A stretch of 10,220 nucleotides of DNA from assembly GCA_003024985.2 (NCBI GenBank), contig PXIH01S0002392.1, one strand, 5' to 3'. This document shows positions 1 through 7,433 of the stretch, one piece after another (position 1 is the first letter of the stretch; every line of letters starts with the position of its first letter). Origin of the DNA: Euperipatoides rowelli. Its lineage: Eukaryota; Onychophora; Udeonychophora; Euonychophora; Peripatopsidae. The notes beneath the pieces are model-generated. The model saw nothing but the letters and a program-made list of their open reading frames with translations, was not told the origin of the DNA and did not search any database. The position numbers and the translations under genes were made by a program.

Positions 1-288
1 TTTTTAATAGACCTATAATAATATACGGCATATTTTCTTTTAAGTCTCAATTTTCAAAAACCATTGAAAAATCAATAAAAATAATTAATAATAAAGATAA
101 ATATGTTTTTATTTTATACTAATAGGATTACCTTTTTATTAGATAGTTGTATAAATTATAAACAACTCTCTGCTCTTCTGCTTTTAATAAATAGTAATTA
201 ATTGCATAATAGTAATGATAGGTTATTAACTTTAAATACATAAGGGAAAAAATATGAGAATTTCAAATTAAAAATGGGCTGCTTAAAA

Positions 289-535
289 GTTAATTTACTT
301 TTTGTTTGGGAAAGTGATTCAAGTGAACTGAAATAACTTTTAAACTTATCTAAAGAAGATTCATAATTTTGACAAATGCTATTTAAACATTCTTCAATTT
401 TTATTGTAAATCAATTAATTTTCATCCTTTCAATATGTAATAGTATTTCCATGTACTATTTATTGTACGTAATATATTTATTATCATATTAAAGTACATT
501 GGTCGGGTGCAAATCCCCTAAAAAAAAAAAAAAAA
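289..535 (+). mobile_element. Insert in the left fold-back arm ending in A16, SINE-like or other retroposed sequence
   Basis: The two arms align at 278-284 with 1687-1693 and again at 548-557 with 1659-1668, so the left arm carries about 245 bp that the right arm lacks. The extra DNA ends in a run of 16 A (520-535). Just before it is GGGTGCAAATCCCC (506-519), which can pair GGG with CCC and loosely resembles the T-arm (B box) of a tRNA. A poly(A) end argues for retroposition. I see no A box and no convincing target-site duplication, so the SINE assignment is tentative; deletion from the right arm is the alternative. Confidence 0.45.
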
Positions 536-922
536 TGTTTTCTTGTAAAATTTACAGTTAGAAAGGGATAATTTATTTATTTTGTTATAAATTAATCATT
601 TTCTTGGCCAACATAATTCCCATAATGATAATTATTAAATTAAATATTGTATTACATTTGAGGTTGTTTATAATTTGGTCATTCATTTGAAATTAACAAG
701 CTTGGTTCTAAGGAGTAATGGAATAACCCAAGTGTAGCCTATAGTAGACTAATATCATTTTTTTTTTAAATTTATAACTAAATACTTTATTTACAAAAAT
801 AAAAATGACAGAAAAGTATAAAAACAAAAACAATGAAATTCAAATCAATAATCAAAATTACAACATTTGTCCATAATTTACAATTTCAGACATTTAGCTT
901 ATTTTATTTTATAATTTACCCT

Positions 923-933
923 CCCCCCCCCCC
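923..933 (+). repeat. C11 homopolymer inside the left arm
   Basis: A run of 11 C lies in the left arm in DNA that is otherwise about three-quarters A+T. The corresponding part of the right arm carries interrupted G runs (1238-1261), so both arms preserve a C/G-rich patch at the same relative place near the centre of the fold-back. Confidence 0.8.
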
Positions 934-1155
934 AATAGGGGAATCAACCTTGAAATCACCCCCTACAAAATTTTTGTTCACTCCCACCCCATAGAATTTT
1001 TTAAAGAGTAGATCACGGATGGATTTTCACTGATATTAGCTAAAAAAAAATTTTTTTTAACAAGTGGGCTACAAAACAAGTAAATAAATATATTATCAAG
1101 ATGGGTCAAGCTATAAACCAAGGGGGTCAACTAATTTTTACATAAGAACTTATTT

Positions 1156-1945
1156 GCCAGTAAAAATCGATGTACAATGTACTTTTTCAAAATTGAGGTA
1201 TAAGAGGAACGACTTCATCTTAAAATTCTATGTAGATGGGGGGTGGGGATAGATGGGGGGGTTGATTCTAAAATAAAAGAAGTTAAATGTGAAATTATAA
1301 ATTTTGGACAAATATTGCAACTTTGATTAGTGATTTGAATTTCATTGTTTTGTTTTTATAATTTCATGTTGTTTTATTTTTGTAAATGAAGTATTTTGTT
1401 GTATATTAAAAAAAAAAAATATTAGCCTACTATACACATGGGCCAAGTTCATATTCCTTAGAAAAATACAACTTGTAACATTTCAAATAAATGTTTATCT
1501 TTGTAGGCAATAGAAAGAAAATAATGAAATTTACTTTTTTTTTTTAAAAAAAGAAATTTTGATTAGATACAAATTGGAATGTAATATGACATTCTTTTTA
1601 ATAATTACAATATTATAGGAATTATTTGGCCAAGTAAATTTAATTTAGAACTTTTTCACTGTAAATTTCAAAAGAAAATCTATTTGAAGCAGCATAATTT
1701 TAATTTTAAATGCGCCTATTATTTTTCCCCTCATGCATTTAAAATTAATAATGTGGTATTTTAAAAGCAGAAGAGCTTTTAACAAATAGTAAATATATAA
1801 ATGCATACCGGTATTCTATAATAACTAATAAAAACAGAAATGCTATTAGTAAAAACACAAACATACTTTATTATTATTTTTTTAATTATGATTTTTCAAT
1901 GGTTATTGACTTAAAAGATTATACCATATAGTATGGTACTGTATA
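1156..1945 (-). repeat. Right arm of the giant imperfect inverted repeat
   Basis: This is the reverse-complement partner of 1-1035 and lacks the roughly 245-bp insert at 289-535. Pairing remains visible to the inner edge (1158-1168 with 1022-1032), leaving a loop of only about 120 bases (1036-1155). That loop starts with A9T8 (1042-1058), itself self-complementary. The outer edge fades near 1945. A transcript crossing both arms could fold into a long double-stranded RNA. No reading frame of note occurs in the arm. Confidence 0.85.
1238..1261 (+). other. G-rich tract, possible G-quadruplex
   Basis: Runs of six, four and seven G occur within 24 bases, separated by T and ATAGAT. Using both ends of the seven-G run, four GGG runs can be drawn, enough for an intramolecular quadruplex in principle. 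It lies near the inner end of the right fold-back arm. Structure formation is inference. Confidence 0.4.
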
Positions 1946-1962
1946 TTATTGGCAATTGACAA

Positions 1963-2010
1963 AAAATCATTACATGATCAACCGCTAGATCGTGATCTAT
2001 GTTATTGACA
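1963..2010 (-). repeat. GATC-rich dispersed repeat, copy A
   Basis: Read on the minus strand, this segment shares TAGATC, then CGGT followed by GATCA, then ATGATTTTT and a TGATTGC/TCAATTGC-like end with the last unit and flank of the tandem repeat at 6627-6745. It includes the near-palindrome TAGATCGTGATCTA (1996-2009). It sits just outside the right arm of the fold-back. Shared ancestry with the 6.7-kb repeat is inferred from the ordered matches; the family is not recognised. Confidence 0.5.
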
Positions 2011-2616
2011 CCTCTGCTATAAACAGTACACCATCAAAATGGATAACATATAAAAAATACACTTTCAAGACTTGTAGCAAATAAAAATATTGAACTACAA
2101 AAATATCAGTTTTGATTGCTTTTCAAAATATGCACAACATATTACAGAAAAAAAAAGGACTTTTAAAAGACAATCCTTCATAAATCTTACAATAAATAGT
2201 TTGACGGTTTCTGCAGATACCTTTACTTAAAAGTACTCATATAATATGAACTTAAGCCAAACAGAAGAGGTCCACAATATAATAAGGATAGAAATTCTAG
2301 ACAAGTTACAAGCTGGCTTTTTCTTCTTTCACATTTTGTTGAACTACAATGCTCATTGCATTTAAAAATCCTTAAGTTTTGGAATGAATAAGAGTTCTTA
2401 TTTTATTAAATTTAATAATACACATGATAGCAATATCATGTCAAATATTGAACAATCATAAATATTATAATGAAGTATAATAATAGATTTAGGGTGGTAT
2501 TTAGAGACCTAAAACAGTTTAGCTGTGCAATTCTTAAGATGTCATGTACTGTAAAACATTCTATTAAAAATAAAAAAAAACTAATATACGAGTACTGTAC
2601 CTCGGCATTTTATATA

Positions 2617-2637
2617 TACTGTATAAAATATACAGTA
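2617..2637. repeat. Perfect 9-bp hairpin with AAA loop
   Basis: TACTGTATA (2617-2625) pairs exactly with TATACAGTA (2629-2637) around a three-base loop. The arms carry the heptamer TACTGTA/TACAGTA that recurs in this neighbourhood. Confidence 0.75.
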
Positions 2638-2642
2638 CATGA

Positions 2643-2680
2643 ATATCCTTTACAATATATACTGTACTTGTACAGGATAT
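2643..2680. repeat. 12-bp hairpin with one mismatch
   Basis: ATATCCTTTACA (2643-2654) pairs with TGTACAGGATAT (2669-2680) with one mismatch, around a 14-base loop that itself contains TACTGTA. It lies six bases from the preceding hairpin. Confidence 0.65.
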
Positions 2681-3185
2681 CCAGAAGAGTTTTATTATTA
2701 TTTGTATGGTTCATCCCTTTGAATGTGATTCTGGGTTAGCTTCATAATTGTGATAGCATTGCAATCTCAACTATTATTATGATAGTCAAGTTGTTATTTA
2801 GCCTGATCAGCTGTTTAGTGTAATTAGTGAATGAAATATCCATCTTGTCTCACATGACAAAATTATATAAAATTTATATTTTTCTCATTTGAAAATAAGT
2901 GTGTTTAAAATTAAATGTGAGTGCATCACACATATAGACATTCAATGAGCAGTTTTAGTTTTTGTTTGTGATTTGTTACATTACTCATTTCTGCCATGGC
3001 AAAATATATAATTTCTAACTAAGCTCAGCTTTGCATGAAATTTACAGTTTAATTTATGAGGATTATTATTTGTACATGAAATGTAAAGTTTTCCATGCCC
3101 ATGGGCCCACAAATATTTTGAACCCCCCTTTTTTTACTAGCGTCTGGGTATCAAACTTACCATTGCGCATTCTTCCTAAAACTCG

Positions 3186-3225
3186 CCGTGGGCGACCGTT
3201 AATTGGTTAACGGTCGGGCCGACGG
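3186..3225. repeat. CpG-rich hairpin island
   Basis: CGACCGTTAA (3193-3202) pairs perfectly with TTAACGGTCG (3207-3216) around TTGG. The stem continues outward, with a small bulge, from CCGT (3186-3189) to ACGG (3222-3225). The surrounding 3140-3230 holds about ten CpG dinucleotides, in contrast to the AT-rich flanks. Nearby on the minus strand is ATG followed directly by GTAAGT, which resembles a splice donor. The island could be a transposon end, a promoter fragment or an exon remnant; nothing decides between them. Confidence 0.7.
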
Positions 3226-3316
3226 AAGTTATGTCATAATATCAAATTTGATGAAAAAAATATATTACATCTCTTGATAATCATAGGGTTGGGCATAGAG
3301 AATTTCACATGTAGTT

Positions 3317-3340
3317 GGAGTTAGGGTTCAGGGTAAGGTT
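3317..3340 (+). repeat. Short degenerate TTAGGG-like stretch
   Basis: GAGTTAGGGTTCAGGGTAAGG reads as a few imperfect copies of a telomere-like TTAGGG word. The stretch is only about 24 bases long, so it may be chance or a small interstitial repeat. Confidence 0.3.
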
Positions 3341-3380
3341 AAGTTTAGGACTCTAAATAATAAAATAAGGCAGACTAAAC

Positions 3381-3381
3381 N
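3381..3381. other. Ambiguous base (N)
   Basis: A single unresolved base in AT-rich DNA. A second one is at 7433 beside a tandem duplication. They mark draft consensus rather than biology. Confidence 0.99.
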
Positions 3382-3668
3382 GAGGGGGAGGTGCTTAAAG
3401 AATTAAATTAAAAATTTCATTTCTTAATAACTTTATTTTTTTTAATATTTTTTTTTTAACCAAGTGGAATAATTTTTTTAGTAATTTTCTTTGATATGAA
3501 ATCATAAAAAAAAAAAAAAAATTCCATTCCGTGTGACCTTTAAGTCACCAATCTTAACAAATGAATAAGCACACTATCAATGGCCGTGTAAAGTGAATAC
3601 TTAACAATTTCTGGCTCTAAACAATAAAAGATATAATACCACAATTAGCTTTCATTTTTAATATATTA

Positions 3669-4278
3669 AAGAGTGTTCAAAAAGTATTTCCCTCTTTTAA
3701 AAAATCATTAAAAAAGACATTATAGTTAGCAATGAACAGTTTGTGGCAAAATCTAGATACTCAGTTTTGATTATAATCTTAATACACTTCCATATGAGCG
3801 CCGATCATGGCCTCAAGTACATCACATTATTCTCTATATTGCAATTTTTTTTTTTGCACTGTGAAGGGAGGGGTGCCTAATTCATTTGAAGCATGAGTAG
3901 TGGATTTGAAGCGACTGCCATTGGAAAGCATCTTGCACCAACATCAGCAGTTTCTTCACCAGGTATTCATTTAGAAGGACTCATACTTCCTGTTTAATTA
4001 AACTTGAAATACAAAGCTGTTATGTTTTTTTGTCAGATGGTGATTGTTCCTACTTTGTGAAATTGTGCTGAACAATGATTGGCAATTTAGTCTTGTGAAA
4101 CCACACGACACATTGAGCTTATTCCAGCATAGAAGCCATTTTGGATTGTAGTGCTACCTATTGCTACCGAACGTTCACCTATTAAGAAACAACAAAAATT
4201 TTCAAGAGCACACCCACATTTTGTCCACTGCTACCTATAATGTTTTCTTAAATGATTTTTGTAGTGAGGGAAACACTG
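3669..4278 (-). mobile_element. Internally deleted mariner-family transposon
   Basis: The left end begins AAGAGTGTTCAAAAAGTATT and runs on to CCCTC (3690-3694), close in style to mariner terminal inverted repeats. The right end, read on the minus strand, begins CAGTGTTTCCCTC and continues to AAAAATCATT, matching the left end except for roughly ten missing bases. TA dinucleotides flank both ends (3667-3668 and 4279-4280), as expected of Tc1/mariner insertion. Between the ends is a broken transposase on the minus strand (3779-4139). Full mariner elements are about 1.3 kb; this one is about 0.6 kb because the middle of the transposase is gone. It should be immobile by its own means, though its ends might still be recognised in trans. 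Confidence 0.8.
3779..4139 (-). pseudogene. Broken mariner transposase: N-terminal helix-turn-helix and extreme C-terminus only
   Basis: A mariner transposase binds the element's inverted repeats through an N-terminal helix-turn-helix and cuts DNA with a DDE/D core. Here the minus strand starts with ATG at 4139-4137 and reads MASMLE, a TAA stop, AQCVVWFHKTK, then VQHNF and PSDKK. This pattern is typical of the DUF4817-type N-terminal domain of mariner-like transposases. After further stops and a frameshift, a second frame (to about 3905) reads STTHASNELGTPPFTV, the second helix-turn-helix part. It then runs through a lysine stretch from a T11 tract (3845-3855, plus strand) directly into DVLEAMIGAHMEVY and a stop at 3779-3781, resembling the usual C-terminal GAHIE-type ending. 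The family is normally about 340-350 residues; about 120 codons remain and the whole catalytic core is missing. At least two in-frame stops in the first part and one before the C-terminal segment confirm decay. Family recognition is from memory of motifs. Confidence 0.82.
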
Positions 4279-4280
4279 TA

Positions 4281-5020
4281 TGAATATGTTCTCTGTTTTG
4301 CATATAGAAACATAATTAATACAACAATCAAATGAGAAATGACGAGTCTCTCATCACTACAAATGATTAAAATGTTGATTTCATTTTAAGAAAAACACTA
4401 TACTGAATACAGATGTCAGTCTGTTAGTAAACTATTTATACTAGTAATGGATGAGACAAAATTTCTGCTTTGATTTATATAAATCATAAATAGGTAACAA
4501 CTATAAAAAAGTTATGTTAGTGTACACTGTACAGTAATCTAATCATTTTTTTTTAAATAAAATATTTTTTTCATTTTAATAAAGAAAAAAACATACTTTA
4601 TTGTATTTACAGTATATTTTAAAGCAACTCTTTCTGTGTAAGCTAATTAAAATTAGACAACAGTAATTTCTGGGTGAGTGAAGATGAGCTTTACTATGGT
4701 AGCCATATTAAACTGATATGACAGCTCAACATCATTATTTCTAAATACCACCATAAATATTTAAAAGACTTAAATATGACTGATTAAATTCAATGAAATT
4801 GAATTTAATCAATCATATGCGTGCACTCTTATCCATTCTAAATGCAAACAGAAAAATGATAGCCAAGAATGTACAAATGTGCTTGTATCAGCAAATTTTA
4901 AAATCAGTTAAATTCAATAAAAATAAATAAATGATCAGTATTTAACAATTTATAATTATAGTAATGGATCTGTCGACTTTAAAACTGAACCAACATTTCT
5001 CAAACTTGAGTGCAAACTAA
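4281..5020. other. AT-rich stretch without a gene
   Basis: Apart from the palindrome at 4774-4818 and two isolated TACAGTA words (4530-4536 and 4608-4614), nothing supportable is seen. No open frame of useful length occurs. Confidence 0.6.
4774..4818. repeat. Near-perfect 21-bp inverted repeat
   Basis: The left arm 4774-4794 pairs with 4798-4818 around GAA, with one mismatch. Both arms contain TGATTAAATTCAAT or its complement. The tiny loop means it would extrude as a cruciform or fold as a hairpin RNA. No neighbouring gene gives it a role. Confidence 0.8.
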
Positions 5021-5634
5021 AAGGTCAAATGTAACAGATTTTTATTATTTTTATTATTATTGATTTTCAAAGATTTTTGCTAAAAAAAAAAAATCCACCA
5101 GAAAAAAAAAAATTAAATAAAAAAAAGTTATTTACAATTCAATTTTTTAAATAATTGTCTTTAGCTCCTCCCCCTTAAAACAACAATGTCTATTGTATAC
5201 ACCAGGGGAGATATTTTGTGACATCTGTGTTGAGAAATGAATAGCGTTTATCTTTGTCAGCTAAAGGCTGGAAATCATACAAACTAATTGTTTAAATACT
5301 TGTAAAAAATCATAATCAAATTCATCCTTTGTGCTATTAAGGTCCAATTTGTTTTTTAAAAAAAATTTAAAACGACCTTTACTACAAGCTGAACATACGT
5401 CTATTTAAATTAAAAATAATTATGAAGAAAAAGTTTAGTCATCAAATTTAACTCGGACACCAAAATAATTTTAAAGTTTCCTTTTGTAATCTCAGACGGA
5501 AGATAGGAATATTTTTAATTTTATATTTAAATAACTTTTTTTTATGCATTTTTAATTTTTTTTTTACATTCAATTTATTTTTTTATCAATAATACGGTAA
5601 TAAAAAATTTAAAAAATCCATTACATTTGACCTT
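5021..5634. mobile_element. MITE-like element with imperfect inverted termini
   Basis: The ends AAGGTCAAATGTAA (5021-5034) and TTACATTTGACCTT (5621-5634) are exact reverse complements. Further in, 5119-5134 pairs exactly with 5528-5543 (16 bp). The coordinate offset between the two pairs differs by only 7 bases, so the arms are collinear for about 115-150 bp. The 300-odd bases between the arms are unrelated, non-coding and less AT-rich. Possible target duplications (AAAC-like on both sides) are weak. The structure fits a non-autonomous DNA transposon whose family I do not recognise; low sequence complexity inside the arms is the main caution. Confidence 0.6.
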
Positions 5635-5770
5635 AAACATTATGATGAATCCTTAATGATTCTTTCTGCTGTAGATAAGGATTTTCTTCTTAGAACTTAG
5701 CCACTTTCATTCAATGGATTATGGAAATTAAAATCAAATCTTGGAAATTAAAAGAAGTTATTTATTATCA

Positions 5771-5786
5771 CCCCCCCCCCCCTCCC
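5771..5786 (+). repeat. C-run (C12, T, C3)
   Basis: A homopolymer of 12 C, then T and three more C, in AT-rich DNA about 135 bases beyond the 5021-5634 element. It is prone to length change and sequencing error. Confidence 0.8.
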
Positions 5787-5899
5787 AGGCTTATGTAAGC
5801 ATATTTTATGCTTTAAAAATTTTATTTTTACAAAGTCAGTGACTGATTCTGGAATTAAACATTTTGAGATAAAATGCCCGAAATTGGCTCTTCAGTGAA

Positions 5900-5947
5900 A
5901 AGGCAATATAATACTAGCTCCTGCTAGGGACAAACAAACATTGCCTT
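5900..5947. repeat. Nested hairpin
   Basis: AAGGCAAT (5900-5907) pairs exactly with ATTGCCTT (5940-5947), and inside it CTAGC (5914-5918) pairs with GCTAG (5923-5927) around TCCT. Overlapping the right side is a third mini-hairpin, TGCCT with AGGCA around TGG. This is compact structure with no obvious gene association. The pyrimidine-rich sequence after it (5948-6180) has overlapping open frames of about 60 codons in two frames, best explained by base composition. Confidence 0.6.
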
Positions 5948-6189
5948 GGAGGCACTTAATCCTACAACTTCCATTTTTTATTTCTGTTGGTCAGGGATCT
6001 ACCATAATATTGGCATTGCCTTTACATCCCTCATCATGTGTTTTTGTGCTTTGCTATTTCAGTCATATATTTCCTTCTCTGCTTTTTATACTTGGTCAGC
6101 ATTTTATAATATTGTATCTTGTGTAGTCTATGCTTAACAATACTAGCACTTGGCTATACATTCTTAATTCTTTCCTATCCTCCTCCTCT

Positions 6190-6274
6190 AGATTAATCGT
6201 CAAGTGTTTTTCATCCCTTACCAGTTTTAATCCGTCATGATTTTTCATCCCTTCCTAGTTTTAATCTGTCATGC
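6190..6274 (+). repeat. 34-bp tandem repeat, about 2.5 copies
   Basis: Units at 6207-6240 and 6241-6274 share TTTTTCATCCCTT, a short variable part, then GTTTTAATC and GTCATG. A partial unit precedes them (6190-6206, ATTAATCGTCAAG). A more decayed one may follow up to about 6322, ending in GTCATGA. The units differ at a few positions, so this is not a recent expansion. Confidence 0.8.
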
Positions 6275-6626
6275 CTTCTCTTTGTCTGTCCTTCTGCAGT
6301 TCTAACTGTAAACTAGTCATGAATTTTAATTTATTGACAGTTCTTATGCTGTAGTATCTGACACTGATACAAACATAGAACAAAGCACTATGGTGTATAA
6401 AGGCTTACATCGAGCTATAACTCTTATAAACAGCTGTTTTTTTTTTAAAAAAAAAGCTTTCATTCGATTCTTTTGGTTTTCTAAAATAACATGTTACTGG
6501 AGAAACACAGCCGTTGCAGCTTCCAGAAACGAGTAGCCTAACTCATTTTACATTTACCCCCATCTTTTTTTCTTCTTTTACAAGTCTAGTAATCATTTAT
6601 AGTAGTACCGTAGTGTCATTAAAGTA

Positions 6627-6726
6627 GATCCAATATACCAGTCGATCACTATGATTAAGTTGATCCAATATACCAGTCGATCACTATGATTAAGTTGATC
6701 CAATATACCGGTCGATCACTATGATT
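6627..6726 (+). repeat. 35-bp tandem repeat, three copies; dispersed repeat copy B
   Basis: Units start at 6627, 6662 and 6697, each beginning GATCCAATATACC and containing GTCGATCACTATGATT. Units one and two are identical over 35 bp; unit three has A to G, giving ACCGGT. High identity means recent tandem duplication. The last unit and its right flank to about 6745 resemble the segment at 1963-2010 on the opposite strand, which suggests that a single dispersed element was captured and then triplicated. Confidence 0.9.
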
Positions 6727-6927
6727 TTTATTGATTGCTAATCCTAATAGTTGGAAAAGTCATTTTAAAAAGTGCATTATAATTGTGAAATTAACTAAAC
6801 ATGCAAAAGTGATATACGGACTGCTAAACTTAAACAATTGAAAACAAACTTTCAGTTTAGCAATTACTTTTTACAGACATGCTAACAGGAAAGCTGCTTA
6901 CATTGACTAGTCACTGTACTTACATAG

Positions 6928-6970
6928 AATAAAACATGTAAATCATATGTAAATAAAACATGTAAATCAT
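6928..6970 (+). repeat. 24-bp direct repeat, 1.8 copies
   Basis: AATAAAACATGTAAATCAT occurs at 6928-6946 and again exactly at 6952-6970, with ATGTA between. Confidence 0.85.
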
Positions 6971-7290
6971 TGCTATAAAGTGAGAAAATCCAACCACATC
7001 CTCACACTTTTTCACTGGTTTATTTATTTTTTTTGAAATTTTTTTAATATTCTTCACTTATAAAATAAATGCTTGTCGGATACATTATTAATTATTACCG
7101 CATAATAATATTTTGAAAGAGTCAAAAAAAAATTTTTTTTTAGTGTAAATAAAACAAGTATGAGAAGAGTTTCAAAATGTTGAAACTTAACTACTGTGAA
7201 TTATGAGCACCAAAAAAAAAAATATATAAGGAAAAAACTTTTTCATTAAAATCACAAACACAAAAATGATAGTTGAGATAACAATTTACC

Positions 7291-7432
7291 TCTTTCAAAA
7301 ATGGAATAGTCTAGAATAAAAGTGCTACGAAACCCAAGGAGACATTTGCTGCTTCTCTTCTCTTTTGAAATGGAATAGTCTAGAATAAAAGCGCTACGAA
7401 ACCCAAGGAGACAATTGCTGCTTCTCCCCTCT
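7291..7432 (+). repeat. 69-bp tandem duplication, two copies
   Basis: The block starting with ATGGAATAGTCTAGAATAAA at 7301 recurs at 7370. Both copies contain GCTACGAAACCCAAGGAGAC and end in a TGCTGCTTCTC pyrimidine tract. Only a few substitutions separate them (for example AGTGC/AGCGC and ACATTTG/ACAATTG). An N at 7433 lies immediately after copy two, so the assembler may have had difficulty here and copy number could be wrong. No coding role is visible. Confidence 0.9.
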
Positions 7433-7433
7433 N

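Larger units (their letters stand above)
1..1035 (+). repeat. Left arm of a giant imperfect inverted repeat (fold-back)
   Basis: This arm matches the reverse complement of 1156-1945, in order, along its whole length. Checkpoints seen in the sequence: 61-73 pairs perfectly with 1890-1902; 172-187 pairs perfectly with 1761-1776 (16 bp); 278-284 with 1687-1693; 548-557 with 1659-1668; 827-847 pairs perfectly with 1331-1351 (21 bp); 1022-1032 pairs with 1158-1168 with one mismatch. Between checkpoints the arms differ by substitutions and indels, so the duplication is old. The left edge may lie outside the window, since the matching signal is still visible near position 15. No coding frame is evident. 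Seen: inverted homology. Inferred: a fold-back or long-TIR transposon, or two abutting opposite copies of one repeat. Confidence 0.85.
2011..3130. other. AT-rich stretch without a supportable gene
   Basis: An 89-codon open frame at 2470-2739 is rich in K, I, Y, L and F as expected of random AT-rich DNA, has no recognisable motif and is not called as a gene. The region does contain two small hairpins and five TACTGTA/TACAGTA words between 2547 and 2666, listed separately. Confidence 0.7.

Noticed and set aside
506-519. Complete tRNA gene at the B-box-like sequence
   Set aside because: No acceptor, D or anticodon arm can be drawn upstream, and the element ends in poly(A).
2470-2739. 89-codon plus-strand open frame
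   Set aside because: Its composition is that of random AT-rich DNA, no motif is present, and it runs across two hairpins and a repeated-word cluster.
3186-3225. Helitron 3' end (hairpin followed by CTAG)
   Set aside because: The nearest CTAG on the hairpin's minus strand is about 50 bases away rather than about 10, and no matching 5' TC end was seen.
3317-3340. Interstitial telomere array
   Set aside because: Only about three imperfect units over 24 bases; too short to call.
5941-6137. Two overlapping open frames of about 60 codons
   Set aside because: Both frames are open at once in pyrimidine-rich DNA, one has only a non-ATG start, and neither shows a motif.
6190-7432. CRISPR array
   Set aside because: The repeats are directly adjacent tandem units without unique spacers, and the DNA is clearly eukaryotic.
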